This document shows positions 27,825 to 36,690 of a stretch of DNA of 64,000 nucleotides, piece after piece (the first letter of the stretch is position 1; every line of letters begins with the position of its first letter). The notes beneath the pieces were generated by a model, which was given only the letters and a program-made list of their open reading frames with translations, did not search any database and had not been told where the DNA came from. Source of the DNA: JABFSA01 sp963827515 (GTDB lineage: Bacteria; Acidobacteriota; Vicinamibacteria; Vicinamibacterales; UBA2999); contig CAWHBF010000023.1 of NCBI GenBank assembly GCA_963827515.1, forward strand, positions 592,075 to 656,074. The letters are read 5' to 3'. The position numbers were made by a program, and so were the translations under genes.

Positions 27825-27862
27825 CGCGCAGGCTGAAGCATGCGCTCTACATCAGTTGGAAC
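27806..27862. repeat. GTAGAGC-type repeat, degraded copy D
   Basis: TTCCGCCTTCGCTGACGCGC and GGCTGAAGCATGCGCTCTAC match the right half of the 97-bp element (compare GCTTCAGCGTGCG and GCTCTAC), but the left outer arm is missing. It directly joins the ctaD fragment. Confidence 0.55.
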
Positions 27863-28026
27863 CGGTTCCCGTGATCGGGTGGACACGGCTCCGGCGCACT
27901 AGACTCGGGTGAACAAATCGAGCGGCACCCGAATCCCACCGGGCGCAGGAGGCCCGCCCTACGCATCGCATCAAGGTTTCGCCTCCGGTCGCTGCTGACG
28001 CTCCACCCGTTGAGAGCCGGGCAGAC

Positions 28027-29512
28027 GTGCTCCAGTCGTTTCTGAGCGATGCCGCGCACGTACCAGGAGGGACCGCGGCGGGCGTCGTGTTCCCGAAGAG
28101 CACCGCGGAGGTTGCTGCACTCGTGCGGGCCGCCCCACGTGTCCTTCCGATCGGTGCGCAGTCGTCGCTGACGGGAGGCGCGACGCCGAGAGGCGACCTG
28201 CTCATCAGGTACTCGGGCGCTCACTGAAATCTCGTTGCTACCGGGATCCCTCGTCCGCGCGGGCGCGGGCGTGCGACTTGTTGAACTGCGGCGCGTGCTT
28301 GCGGCCGACGCCCTGTATTACCCACCCATCCCGACATACGACGGAGCGTTCGTGGGGGGGACGATTGCCACCAACGCCGCGGGCGCGGCGACGTTCAAAT
28401 ACGGCAGCACGCGTCCGTGGGTCGAGGCCTTGACTGTCGTACTGGCGGATGGCTCTCTCGCCGAGATTCGTCGAGGCGAAGTCACCGCATCGCCCGAGGG
28501 CTGGTTCGAGTTCGAGTACGACTCCGGACGTGTCGCCCGAGTTCCGGTGCCGACCTACTCCATGCCTGACGTCGCAAAGCTGTCGGCCGGGTACTACGCG
28601 AAGCCGGGCATGGATCTCATCGACCTCTTCATCGGTTCGGAGGGCACACTCGGCATCGTCACATCCGCGATCCTGCGCGTGATCGCGTTGCCGCGCCGGC
28701 TGGTCGCGCTCGTGCCGTTCGATTCGGACCACCAGGCAGTGGCACTGACGGCCGCGCTCCGGCACGCGGCCAGGTCGAGCTGGCGTGGAGAGGGGCACGT
28801 GGACGTTTCGGCGATCGAATTCATGGACGGGCGTGCGCTCGCCCTGGTTCCAGATGAAGCATTCACGCGAGCCGGCGTCGAACGACCCGGCCCGGATTCC
28901 GGACTGCTCCTCGTGCAGATAGAACTCACCGGGGATGACGACGAGGTGCTGCAGGAGATGTGCGCCGTCCTGCACGCCTGTGCCATCGAGAGCGATCCCC
29001 ATGTGGCGCTTCCGGACGATGAGCGCGGAGCCGCCCGGCTGTTCGAGCTGCGCGAGGCAGTACCCTCGTCACTGAACGCGATGATTGCCGCCGCAAAACT
29101 GCGTGTACACCCCGATCTCCAGAAGACGGCCGGTGACTTCGTCGTACCGTTCGATCGGCTCGAGGAATCGCTCGCGTTGTATCGCGAGGTCTTCGCGCGG
29201 TTCGGGCTCGAGCACGCGCTCTGGGGTCACGTGTCAGACGGCAACATGCACCCGAACCTTGTGCCGCGCTCCATTGAAGACGTCCACCGAGCCAAAGAGG
29301 CACTCCTGGAGATGGCGAGGGGCGTGGGGGCGATGCGTGGCGCTCCCCTTGCGGAGCACGGCGTGGGGCGCAGCCCGCTCAAGCAGCAGATGCTGCGCGA
29401 GCTCTACGGAGAAAAGGGAATCGAGGAGATGCGAGCCGTCAAACGTGCGCTGGATCCAGACTGGAAATTCGCGGCCGGCGTGCTGTTCCCTGACCGTTTT
29501 TCGTTGGCGTAG
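28027..29512 (+). CDS. FAD-binding oxidase of the GlcD/D-lactate dehydrogenase type, one frameshift
   Basis: The N-terminal FAD domain is read from GTG 28027 (AAHVPGGTAAGVVFPKSTAE, then LPIGAQSSLTGGATP). One extra T near 28211 disrupts the frame, and the protein resumes with SLVRAGAGVRLVELRRVLAA and PTYDGAFVGGTIATNAAGAA. The C-terminal FAD-oxidase domain ends with WGHVSDGNMHPNLVPRS and a typical SPLKQQMLRELYGEKGIEEM. Joined length is about 494 residues, normal for the family. It oxidises a 2-hydroxy acid; which one is not known. The stop TAG at 29510-29512 lies inside a repeat element. Confidence 0.85.
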
Positions 29513-29572
29513 AGCAGGCTCTGCCTGCAGCGCGCGACACTGAAGTGTGCGCTCTACGTCGAAACGCACACT
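29508..29572. repeat. GTAGAGC-type repeat, variant copy E
   Basis: GCGTAGAGC and GCTCTACGTCGAAACGC form the outer arms, with internal hairpins CAGGCTCTGCCTG and CACTGAAGTG. It has the same architecture as copies A to C but shorter inner hairpins. It supplies the stop codon of the preceding FAD oxidase gene. Confidence 0.65.
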
Positions 29573-29582
29573 TTGAACTTCG

Positions 29583-31445
29583 CTACCGTACCCCGAGCCA
29601 TTCCTCTCGAAACCGGCGCTGCTCCGGCGTAAGACTCTGACCAACGGCCTCGGCCGGCGTGATCGCCACTCGCGGATCCTCAACGAGGCGAAGGACGGCA
29701 TTCACACGCACGCCACGACGTTCGAAAACAATCGGAACCTGCTGCCCAGGTCTCGCAGCACCGACGACGCGCTCGACATCAAGGGCGCTGGTCACGTTCA
29801 TTCCCCCAACCGCCAGAATCACGTCGTCGCGATCGAGACCGGCTTCGTATGCCGGAGAACCGAAGGGCGAGGCGCCTGCCACCCGCGGGCGTCCCTGCAC
29901 GTCCTGCAGCCGCAGGTTTCCCGCGAAGGCACGGCCAGGTGACGCACGCCCCAGCACAAATCCAGCCCGGGCGAGCAGACTCTCGTAGTTCACGACGTCT
30001 CGACCCTGGATGTAACGGGCAAAAAAGTCTTCGGCGAACTTCGCATCGCCTGATACCGACGCAAGGGCCGCTTTCAAATCGGCCATGGTGTAGGGTCGAT
30101 CGACGTAGCCAGGCGCCTTGCCCCCAGGCCTGCCATGCGCCTGCCACAGTGCGCGCATGTAGGTGTCGAGCGTCACCTTGCCGTTGGTGCGGTCGCGGAG
30201 CGTGAGGTCGAGGCCAAGACCGATCGCGGCGCCCCAGTTGTAGTACCAGAGAAACGTGTTGTCGAAGACCGTGCGGTCGGTCGAGGTGGCCGCATCCACG
30301 AGCGGCGCGAGTCGGCTCATGTCTTCGGCGCTGCGCAAGCTGCGGCCCGAGCTCGTCTGCACTTGGTTGACCACGAATCCCATCTCACTGACGAAGTTAC
30401 GAAGCTCGGTCACGCCGCTACGCACTGAGATCAGCGGGCCGTAGTAGCTCGTGAACCCTTCAGCCAGCCACAACTCGCCCGACATGTTGGCGTTCTCGAG
30501 GTCGAAGGGTTCGAGCGCACGAGGACGGATCCGTTCCACGTTCCAGGCGTGGAAGAACTCATGGGCCAGCGTGTCGATCAAATCCGCACGGTCCGAGCGG
30601 ATCGAACTTGCGCTCGTCAGGATCGTGCTGTTGCGATGCTCCATGCCGTCGCCGTTCGCCCACGGCAGGTAGTCGGCGATGAACGTGTAGGTGTTGCCTT
30701 CGAACGCCGGATATTCTCCGTAAACCTGGCGGGATTCCCGGACGATGCGCTCGGCGTCGGCAGCGAAGGCGTCGAGCTCTGCATCCGTGCCGGTGTGGTG
30801 GACGACGAGGCGGATGCGGGGTGCACCCGGAGCGTCGGCAATCGTGAAGGTACGAAGGCTGAACGCACTGAGCTCCGTCGGACTGTCCATCAGGTACTGC
30901 AGGTTGGGCGCCGTGAAGGTGAACGGCGTGTCGCCGGGGAAGAGCTGTGTACCAACGCGCCAGTTGGAGCCCGCCGGCGCCTCGAAACGAAGCGTCGCGG
31001 GCCGCATTTCAAAGCCGCGCGCCCACATCAATGCGGCCGGCATGTTGATGTGCGCATGGGTGCTGTCGATCCCGAGGTAGGTGCCGTCCACGCGGTCGCC
31101 GAAGACGCGGTAGGACACTCGCACGGCACCGGTATGGCCTGTGACAGTCCACTGGTGTGGACTCGACTGGGCTGCCGGCAGCGTCATCCCGGCTTCGTTG
31201 GTGATGCGCACGTCGAACACGTTCTTGACGAACTCGTGCAACGCGTACCTCCCGGGTGAGGAGCGGCTCATGCGCAGCTCCAGCGGTCCAGGTGGTATGT
31301 CGCGGAAGCTCACCTGCACGTCCATCAGCCGGTGTTCGGCCTCCTCGAAGGAAAGCCGGTACTCGACCGGGGCCTGTGCGCGCGAGACCGATGGAAGGAG
31401 GACGGCAGCGATCAGGACGAGCGAGGCGCGGGTGTGTGTGGCCAT
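29583..31445 (-). CDS. M61 family glycyl aminopeptidase-like protein with PDZ domain (second copy)
   Basis: The protein has 620 residues with a signal peptide ending VSRAQ. The zinc motif HEFFHAWN lies near residue 292, with ELWLAEGFTSYYGPLI carrying the third ligand. The N-terminal domain resembles that of the 25858-27693 protein (SSPGRYALHEFVKNVFDV), and the C-terminal PDZ is ASPFGSPAYEAGLDRDDVIL. Similarity is enough for an old duplication, but the two copies are clearly diverged. It is probably a periplasmic aminopeptidase. Confidence 0.92.
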   Translation of the reverse strand: MATHTRASLVLIAAVLLPSVSRAQAPVEYRLSFEEAEHRLMDVQVSFRDIPPGPLELRMSRSSPGRYALHEFVKNVFDVRITNEAGMTLPAAQSSPHQWTVTGHTGAVRVSYRVFGDRVDGTYLGIDSTHAHINMPAALMWARGFEMRPATLRFEAPAGSNWRVGTQLFPGDTPFTFTAPNLQYLMDSPTELSAFSLRTFTIADAPGAPRIRLVVHHTGTDAELDAFAADAERIVRESRQVYGEYPAFEGNTYTFIADYLPWANGDGMEHRNSTILTSASSIRSDRADLIDTLAHEFFHAWNVERIRPRALEPFDLENANMSGELWLAEGFTSYYGPLISVRSGVTELRNFVSEMGFVVNQVQTSSGRSLRSAEDMSRLAPLVDAATSTDRTVFDNTFLWYYNWGAAIGLGLDLTLRDRTNGKVTLDTYMRALWQAHGRPGGKAPGYVDRPYTMADLKAALASVSGDAKFAEDFFARYIQGRDVVNYESLLARAGFVLGRASPGRAFAGNLRLQDVQGRPRVAGASPFGSPAYEAGLDRDDVILAVGGMNVTSALDVERVVGAARPGQQVPIVFERRGVRVNAVLRLVEDPRVAITPAEAVGQSLTPEQRRFREEWLGVR

Positions 31446-31502
31446 GGACGGGCAGCTGCTCCTGCCGAATCTACCCCAACTCGGCTCTCACGATCCCTCT
31501 CG

Positions 31503-31526
31503 CCGGGTCCGCTCCGCGGAACCCGG
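31503..31526. repeat. CCGGGTCCGC/GCGGAACCCGG REP-like hairpin
   Basis: The stems CCGGGTCCGC and GCGGAACCCGG surround a TCC loop and are followed by CCTACGC. The half sequence GCGGAACCCGGCCTACG also occurs at 4827-4843, so this is a dispersed family. Here it lies between hemH (3' end) and the second M61 peptidase (5' end). Confidence 0.6.
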
Positions 31527-31542
31527 CCTACGCGACGGCGTG

Positions 31543-32508
31543 TCAGCGCGCCACGATTGGCAGCGGCCGGCCTCGTTCGTAGCGCGCCATCGTCCGAAGA
31601 ACCGTGTCGGCCATCATGTCGAGATACAGCGGGTCGTCGTTCACCGCCTCCGCGCGGACCATCGGCAGGCCAATCTCGGCGCACACGGCAGCGGCCTCGT
31701 GGTCGAGGTCGTAGCGTACCTCGATGTGATCGCAGACGAACCCGATCGGGCAGAGCACCGCGGCCTGCAGGCCGTTCGCTCGCGCCTGCCGCAAGTAATC
31801 ACACACGTCGGGTTCGAGCCACGGATCACCCGGCCGGCCGCTTCGGCTCTGATAGGTCAGCGCCCAGTCGGCGATACCCGCGTCGCTCGCGACACGCCGG
31901 GCCGACACCAGGAGCTGCTCGCGATACAACGAAGACTCCGCCATGGGCAGTGGGATGCTGTGCGCGGTGAAGATCAGTTGCGCCCCGCTACGAACGTCCG
32001 CCGGCAACCGCATCACCGCGGCGCGCACGTGGTTCGCATTGGCTTCGACAAAGAGCGGATGGTCGAACCAGCTGGAGACGTACGTGACGTCGATGTCGCC
32101 ACCCGTCTCCGCGCGGAGCGCCGCGCGGGCCCCCGCCACGTTCTCGCGGTACTGCTGGCAGCTGGAGTAGCTGTGGTGCGCCGCCGCGATGAATCCGACC
32201 GCCCGCCGCGCACCCGCACGCCACATCTCCTTGAGCGTGTCGTCGAGGAGCGGGTGCCAGTTGCGCATCCCGACGTAGACCGGCAGTGACCGGCCGGCGG
32301 CCTCGAGGCGCTGTCGAAGGCCTTCGGCCTGGCGCTTTGTGAGCTCGGTGATGGGCGATACTCCGCCGAACATCTCGTAGTGATGCGCGACCTCATCGAT
32401 CCGTTCAGGACTGACGCGCCGGCCACGCAGCACGCGCTCCAGAAACGGGCGTACGTCGGCAAGACCATTGGGTCCACCAAACGAGACAACGAGTACGGAA
32501 TCGAACAA
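31543..32508 (-). CDS. hemH: Ferrochelatase
   Basis: The protein has 321 residues from TTG 32508. Ferrochelatase features are VLVVSFGGPNGLADVRPFLE, the catalytic histidine in LIFTAHSIPLPMA, and the acidic metal path in PIGFVCDHIEVRYDLDHEA. It inserts Fe(II) into protoporphyrin, or into coproporphyrin III in the alternative pathway; the sequence does not decide. The rpoZ gene lies just upstream in the same direction, separated by about 106 bp. Confidence 0.93.
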   Translation of the reverse strand: MFDSVLVVSFGGPNGLADVRPFLERVLRGRRVSPERIDEVAHHYEMFGGVSPITELTKRQAEGLRQRLEAAGRSLPVYVGMRNWHPLLDDTLKEMWRAGARRAVGFIAAAHHSYSSCQQYRENVAGARAALRAETGGDIDVTYVSSWFDHPLFVEANANHVRAAVMRLPADVRSGAQLIFTAHSIPLPMAESSLYREQLLVSARRVASDAGIADWALTYQSRSGRPGDPWLEPDVCDYLRQARANGLQAAVLCPIGFVCDHIEVRYDLDHEAAAVCAEIGLPMVRAEAVNDDPLYLDMMADTVLRTMARYERGRPLPIVAR

Positions 32509-32525
32509 GGGAATGGGCGGGAGCG

Positions 32526-32605
32526 CTAGGCCATTCTTGCCCGGGCGAGAGGTGCGTTCAAGCGTGCCCTGCCTCCCCTGGGCCCGGCCGCCCTTGGGAG
32601 CAGGG
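32526..32605 (-). terminator. GC-rich hairpin after rpoZ
   Basis: CCTGCCTCCC and GGGAGCAGG pair imperfectly around a GC-rich centre in the gap between rpoZ and hemH (roughly 32568-32606). There is no U-tract. This may reduce read-through from rpoZ into hemH. Confidence 0.3.
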
Positions 32606-32614
32606 ACCCGCGTA

Positions 32615-32806
32615 TCAGATCGTCGGCGCGGGCACGGCGGGCACGAGCATGCCGACCTTGCCGTGGGCTACTTCGAGCTGCGCGGTCATGATCATCTTCT
32701 GAGAGGTGGTGACGCGAGGCGTACAACCACGCATCAACTGCGCGGCGCGTAGGGACGAAAGGACGACGAACTCGAACGCGTTCATGTGCACGGGCCGCTT
32801 AACCAT
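32615..32806 (-). CDS. rpoZ: RNA polymerase omega subunit
   Basis: The protein has 63 residues from ATG 32806. The omega core is visible: MNAFEFVVLSSLRAAQLMRG, where the conserved R-A-x-Q-L motif contacts beta-prime, followed by TPRVTTSQKMIMTAQLEVA. The N-terminus is short and the C-terminus GKVGMLVPAV differs from proteobacterial omega, as is usual in Acidobacteriota. It stabilises RNA polymerase assembly. Confidence 0.82.
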   Translation of the reverse strand: MVKRPVHMNAFEFVVLSSLRAAQLMRGCTPRVTTSQKMIMTAQLEVAHGKVGMLVPAVPAPTI

Positions 32807-33007
32807 GGATTACCCCTTGAATTGCCGAAGGCGACGTCAATCCCGCGCGGTTGACGTGCATCAGCGTACTACCGATGACACCGGCCTGGTACGCAAAAGG
32901 ACGAGGGGCCGGGTACCGCGTCGGCACAACCCTGGGATGAGCGATCGGGCCTCCCGTTCGCGTTGAATCGGCCCGCGGTCGTATGATGTGGCCCTTAGGA
33001 TCGGCAT

Positions 33008-33388
33008 ATGAAGGATCAGATCAGACCGACCATCAGCATTCTCGCCGTAGGCGCGCCATGGCTCGAGCGGGTGTTCCGTGTGTTCCCTGTCACCGACGCC
33101 GTCCGGGACGCGGCGCTGCCGGCCGCGGTGCTGGCCTCGCTCTTGTGCGTGATTGCGGGCTACGCCACGGCAAGGCACTCCGGCCACGGGCTGGCCGTGG
33201 GATGGAGCGCCCTCGTGATGTTCATGGGGATGGTCGTCGCGCTGTTCGGCTTCATGGATCTGATCCCGCGCGGCGAGCACAGTATGTACATCTCGTGCTT
33301 CGCCCTCTTCGGTCTGAGCGTCGCCTCGTTCCTGTCGATCAAGCCGTACGTCGAGGATCTGCCGCCCTTACCGACGACCCGGTGGTAG
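33008..33388 (+). CDS. Hypothetical membrane protein (126 aa)
   Basis: Three hydrophobic segments are seen at about residues 38-55, 65-85 and 92-110 (AALPAAVLASLLCVIAGYAT, SALVMFMGMVVALFGFMDLI, YISCFALFGLSVASFLSI). The amphipathic N-terminus includes AVGAPWLERVFRVFP. I do not recognise the family. It is upstream of the PEGA protein gene in the same direction. Confidence 0.6.
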   Translation: MKDQIRPTISILAVGAPWLERVFRVFPVTDAVRDAALPAAVLASLLCVIAGYATARHSGHGLAVGWSALVMFMGMVVALFGFMDLIPRGEHSMYISCFALFGLSVASFLSIKPYVEDLPPLPTTRW

Positions 33389-33533
33389 GGTGTTGCCGCA
33401 GAACGCGAGGACGACTGGGCTCTTTCGAGGACGCGGACGCGTCGCACAGTCTACCGATCCATGCGAATACAAAGGAAATCCTGACGAGCCTCGTGGCAAC
33501 GCCTTTGCCGTGATCTCGTCGGAGACACATCCA

Positions 33534-34544
33534 ATGGCATCCTTCCGTATGCGAACGGCCGTACTGATAGCGTGTCTCGCGTTGACGGCGACCCCTTCGT
33601 TCGCCCAGAGGGGTGACCGGCAGAATGGCGGCAACGGTGGTGGTCGACGCGAAGGCGTTCAGCGTGGCACGCAACCGCGCGGTGATGGCCAGGCCGTTGG
33701 GCGCGAGTCTCCTCGGCAGAACGAGCCGCGCGGGCAAGTTGAGTCCAGGGGCCGCATCGAACCTTGGGGACGGATTGAGCCTCGGGGTCGGGTTGAGTCG
33801 CCGCAACGAATCGCGCTGCCAGAACGCACCGAGACTCAGCGGAGGGTCCTGCCTCGCGAGCGGGTCGAGTCCCAGGGAGGCAGGGAGTTCCAGAATAGCT
33901 TCGAGCCTCAGCGACGAGTCGCGCCGGTGGAGCGAGTCGAGACTCAGCGGAGAACCTCACCCGTCGCGCGTGTCGCACCAGGCCCCCGGCCCGGCTTCAG
34001 TTCCCCGAGCAGACAGACGTACGTCGCCCCACGGTACGGCTACGGTCCGTATGTCGGCCGTCCGTATGTCAGCCGTCCGTACGTCGGTCGTCCGTACGTC
34101 GGTCGTCCGTACGTCAGCCGCCCGTATGTCAGCCGTTCGTACGTTGTCGCTCGCCCGTATGTGCGGTCTCGCGTAGTGCCTTACGGATACCGGCCGTACG
34201 GCTATCGTCCGGGTTGGAGCCTGAACTTCTACTTCGGCAGGCCCTACCCGGTGCACGGCTATCCGGTGTATCGCGTCCCACACGCCGCGTATGGGTATTA
34301 CGCGGTCGTTCCGGGCTATACCTTCGGCGCCCTTCGGATCGTGGACGCACCGCGTGACGCGCAGGTATTCGTCGACGGCTACTACGCCGGCGTGGTGGAC
34401 GACTATGACGGCGTGTTCCAGCACCTCAATCTCGAGACGGGTTCCCATCACATCGAAATCGAGTCCGAGGACTATCCGCTGATCGCTTTCGACGTGCTCA
34501 TCCAGCCGGGCCAGACAATCACGTACCGCGCGCTCACCAGCTAA
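33534..34544 (+). CDS. Secreted repeat protein with C-terminal PEGA domain
   Basis: From ATG 33534 the protein has 336 residues. A signal peptide ends TPSFAQR. Residues about 30-155 are an Arg/Glu-rich low-complexity region with repeats of RxEPRGRVES/RVETQRR type. Residues about 165-205 hold eight PYVGR/PYVSR pentapeptides coded by 15-bp tandem repeats. A PEGA-like domain ends the protein (GALRIVDAPRDAQVFVDGYY, HHIEIESEDYPLIAFDV). PEGA domains are surface or envelope modules; a cell-surface role is likely. The longer upstream in-frame start (33390) is less plausible because it precedes the signal peptide. Confidence 0.82.
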   Translation: MASFRMRTAVLIACLALTATPSFAQRGDRQNGGNGGGRREGVQRGTQPRGDGQAVGRESPRQNEPRGQVESRGRIEPWGRIEPRGRVESPQRIALPERTETQRRVLPRERVESQGGREFQNSFEPQRRVAPVERVETQRRTSPVARVAPGPRPGFSSPSRQTYVAPRYGYGPYVGRPYVSRPYVGRPYVGRPYVSRPYVSRSYVVARPYVRSRVVPYGYRPYGYRPGWSLNFYFGRPYPVHGYPVYRVPHAAYGYYAVVPGYTFGALRIVDAPRDAQVFVDGYYAGVVDDYDGVFQHLNLETGSHHIEIESEDYPLIAFDVLIQPGQTITYRALTS

Positions 34545-34646
34545 AGCGTGGGGGCACGTCCTTTCGGGATGTGCCCTTCACCCAGGTGATCGGAGGAGGG
34601 ACCGCCACGCCCCTCGGCGACGATTTCCAGCTATCCTAGTGGCCGA

Positions 34647-35432
34647 TTGCGAATCACAATCGCCGCGGCCCACGTGAGAAGCACCGTCACCGTGGCGATC
34701 CTGGCAGCGTGTCTGTCGGGCCACGCCGGGAACCTGGCGTGGGCGCAATCCCCAACACCTGACGCCCCTCCGCAGACCCCAGCGGCGCTGCCATCCACTC
34801 TCCCGCTCTTTCCGCTTCCCGACGTCGTGTTGTTCCCGGACGTGTCGCTGCCGCTCCGCATCTTCGAGCCGCGCTACCGTGCGATGGTCGCCGACGCGCT
34901 CAAGGGCAACCGCATCATCGGCATGGTCCTGCTGCGGCCGGGCTACGAGGCAGACTACGAAGGACGTCCGCCGATCTTCCCGGTGGGCTGCGCGGGCGTT
35001 ATCACGCAGGTGGAGGAGCTCGCCAACGGCGAGTACACGTTGGTGCTGCGCGGGCTGCAGAAATTCCAGGTGATGAGCGAGGAGCCCGGGGGTGCGTATC
35101 GCGTGGCCCACATCACGCCCCGTCCAGAGGCGCCACGAGACGAGCCGCAGATCGCCGCGCTCCGCGCCGAACGTTTACGCGTGGAGACGCTGCTGGCTCG
35201 TGTGGCCGATCGTCTGGGCATCGATCCGGTGCCCGAGACGCTCTCCAACGAGGGCCTCGTTATCGGCCTGGCGCAGATCCTGGATCTCACACCGATCGAG
35301 TGGCAAGAGCTGCTCGAGCGCGACGGTGTGCTGGCTCGGCTCCGGTCCCTGGCTGACCTGCTGGAGACGCTGACGCTCCCGGGCGGCAATCTGGCGGAAC
35401 GAGGACCGGTACCGACTCCGCCCGGCGGGTAA
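34647..35432 (+). CDS. Secreted LON substrate-binding-domain protein
   Basis: The protein has 261 residues from TTG 34647. A signal-like hydrophobic stretch (VTVAILAACLSG) ends near NLAWAQ and is followed by a Pro-rich linker. The LON N-terminal domain runs from about 50 to 250: LPLFPLPDVVLFPDVSLPLR, IFEPRYRAMVADAL, GCAGVITQVEELANGEYTLV. No AAA or protease domain follows. Stand-alone LON domain proteins are usually cytoplasmic (YfiC/PPK-type), so the export signal is odd. The binding partner is unknown. Confidence 0.8.
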   Translation: MRITIAAAHVRSTVTVAILAACLSGHAGNLAWAQSPTPDAPPQTPAALPSTLPLFPLPDVVLFPDVSLPLRIFEPRYRAMVADALKGNRIIGMVLLRPGYEADYEGRPPIFPVGCAGVITQVEELANGEYTLVLRGLQKFQVMSEEPGGAYRVAHITPRPEAPRDEPQIAALRAERLRVETLLARVADRLGIDPVPETLSNEGLVIGLAQILDLTPIEWQELLERDGVLARLRSLADLLETLTLPGGNLAERGPVPTPPGG

Positions 35433-35467
35433 CCTTCATCCCACGCGGTGACGACAGCGCAGACAGT

Positions 35468-35566
35468 TAGAGCGATTTGCGTTTCTCCGTAAAGCGCACG
35501 CTTCAGCGTGCGCGTGTCCGCGGAGGCGAAAGCCTCCGCTCTACGCCGAATCGAAAAGCGGTCTAG
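35468..35566. repeat. GTAGAGC three-way-junction repeat, copy B
   Basis: This copy has the same outer arms (GTAAAGC, GCTCTAC), the same first hairpin CGCACGCT-TC-AGCGTGCG, and a second hairpin GGAGGCGAAAGCCTCC. Flanks GATTTGCGTTTC and CGAATCGAAAAGCGGTCTAG match copies A and C. It lies between the LON-domain gene and the 98-aa gene. Confidence 0.85.
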
Positions 35567-35666
35567 CTAGCCGACTGGCATGATAAGAAACATGCTTCGG
35601 CGTGCTTCTGGCCGAGGCTCCGACGAATATCCACTCGTCAGTCTGCCCTGCTGATAGGAGGTTGTC

Positions 35667-35963
35667 ATGTACATCGTCAGCGAGATCATGCAATGCAAGC
35701 CCGGGAAGGTCCGCGATATGGTCAAGAAGTTCAAGAGCCTCAACGATCTCGCGCCGAAGCTGGGGCTCAAACCATTCCGGATTCTCACGGACGTGAGTGG
35801 AGAGCCGTTCTGGACGGTCGTCGCCATCACAGAAGTTGAGAGCCTGGACGAATTTTTCGGGACGATGGACAAGGCCATGGCGAACGAGGAGGCTCGCAAG
35901 ATCCTGGCTGGCTACCACGACCTCGTCGTCAGCGGAAGGCGGGAGATCTACAAGGCGGAATGA
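35667..35963 (+). CDS. Conserved small protein, dimeric alpha-beta barrel type (98 aa)
   Basis: The ORF begins at ATG 35667 after a strong ribosome site, AGGAGG, 8 bp upstream. The pattern MYIVSEIMQCKPGKVRDMVK, then FRILTDVSGEPFWTVVAITE and LDEFFGTMDKAMANEEARKI, fits a beta-alpha-beta-beta-alpha-beta ferredoxin-like dimeric barrel such as NIPSNAP or antibiotic-monooxygenase-like proteins. The function is not defined. A 12-bp-stem hairpin about 100 bp downstream probably ends its transcript. Confidence 0.78.
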   Translation: MYIVSEIMQCKPGKVRDMVKKFKSLNDLAPKLGLKPFRILTDVSGEPFWTVVAITEVESLDEFFGTMDKAMANEEARKILAGYHDLVVSGRREIYKAE

Positions 35964-36066
35964 GCGTTCGGACCGCAAGTCAAGATGCACTCGAGTCCGG
36001 CGGCTGCGGACCGGCGGCTGGAACAGCCCAAGCCCTCACGGGCGCGTGGAGGCATTCGGGAGACCC

Positions 36067-36097
36067 GCGAGCAGGGATTCAATAGATCCCTGCTCGC
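36067..36097 (+). terminator. Rho-independent-like hairpin, 12-bp perfect stem
   Basis: GCGAGCAGGGAT and ATCCCTGCTCGC flank the 7-nt loop TCAATAG. It follows the 98-aa gene by about 100 bp. The sequence after the stem (TAGTTGTCAATCGTT) is moderately T-rich but has no run of Ts. Confidence 0.6.
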
Positions 36098-36259
36098 TAG
36101 TTGTCAATCGTTCACGCGCTCCTCGCATTGGACGCCGTCCCCTCACCGAGCAGGACGATCGCGTGTCACCTGGCGACGATGAATCCTGATCGGCTGCACT
36201 GAATACTCGGGCTACTCATCACACGAAGCCCTGGCCTGCCAATTGCACTGAGAGATCCC

Positions 36260-36409
36260 ATGCGCTGCTACCGCCACCGCACGCGTGTCGGACGCCCGCT
36301 ATTCGCGAGGCTTTGCTGTTGGTGGATGGGCCGGCATCAGTTCAACCTCGACGGCCAGTGTCGACTCTGTCACCAACCATTTGACGCTGATGAGTCACCT
36401 CGCGTATGA
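36260..36409 (+). CDS. Small CxxC protein (49 aa), uncertain
   Basis: The ORF runs from ATG 36260 to TGA 36409, with a basic N-terminus, WWMGRHQFNLDG, and QCRLCHQPFDADE. The CRLC pair plus the single upstream cysteines could bind zinc. The stop overlaps the next ATG (ATGA), the usual coupling in this genome. The family is not recognised and codon use does not prove coding. Confidence 0.35.
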   Translation: MRCYRHRTRVGRPLFARLCCWWMGRHQFNLDGQCRLCHQPFDADESPRV

Positions 36410-36690
36410 GCGTTCCCTCCACACTTACACATATGTTCTCGAGCCTTACACATATGTTCTCGACGCGTTGCTTCCGCTGTGAACGCGAGGTTCAAGACAC
36501 CGACCTTAGATGGTGCAATCCCGTGCGAGGACTGGTCGTCGACGCTGAAGGCGTCCTCCGGATGGCGTTAGTCGAATACGACGAGGACCCAGGTAAAGCC
36601 GATCCGGGTGCGGCTCCGGTACTGTTCGACGTGCCGCGCCGATCTAGACGAAGGCGACTAGTTGCTACTGCGGCTGAGGCGTCTTGGTGA
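36406..36690 (+). CDS. Hypothetical ORF with CxxC motif (94 aa), doubtful
   Basis: The ATG overlaps the preceding TGA. The sequence has two direct LTHMFS repeats caused by a 19-bp duplication, then CFRCEREVQDTDLRWCNPVR, and an acidic middle (MALVEYDEDPGKADPGAAP). It may be a small zinc ribbon, but the Arg-rich tail (RRSRRRRLVATAAE) looks like non-coding GC-rich sequence. From here to 36941 I see nothing else. Confidence 0.25.
   Translation: MSVPSTLTHMFSSLTHMFSTRCFRCEREVQDTDLRWCNPVRGLVVDAEGVLRMALVEYDEDPGKADPGAAPVLFDVPRRSRRRRLVATAAEASW
36424..36463. repeat. 19-bp direct repeat with 2-bp spacer
   Basis: CTTACACATATGTTCTCGA occurs at 36424-36442 and 36445-36463 without mismatch. Each unit contains the palindrome ACATATGT. 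It may be a duplicated regulator site or a recent slippage duplication. Confidence 0.8.

Noticed and set aside
33534..34544. Tandem repeats in the PEGA gene as a possible CRISPR array
   Set aside because: The 15-bp units are contiguous, have no spacers and encode an in-frame pentapeptide repeat.
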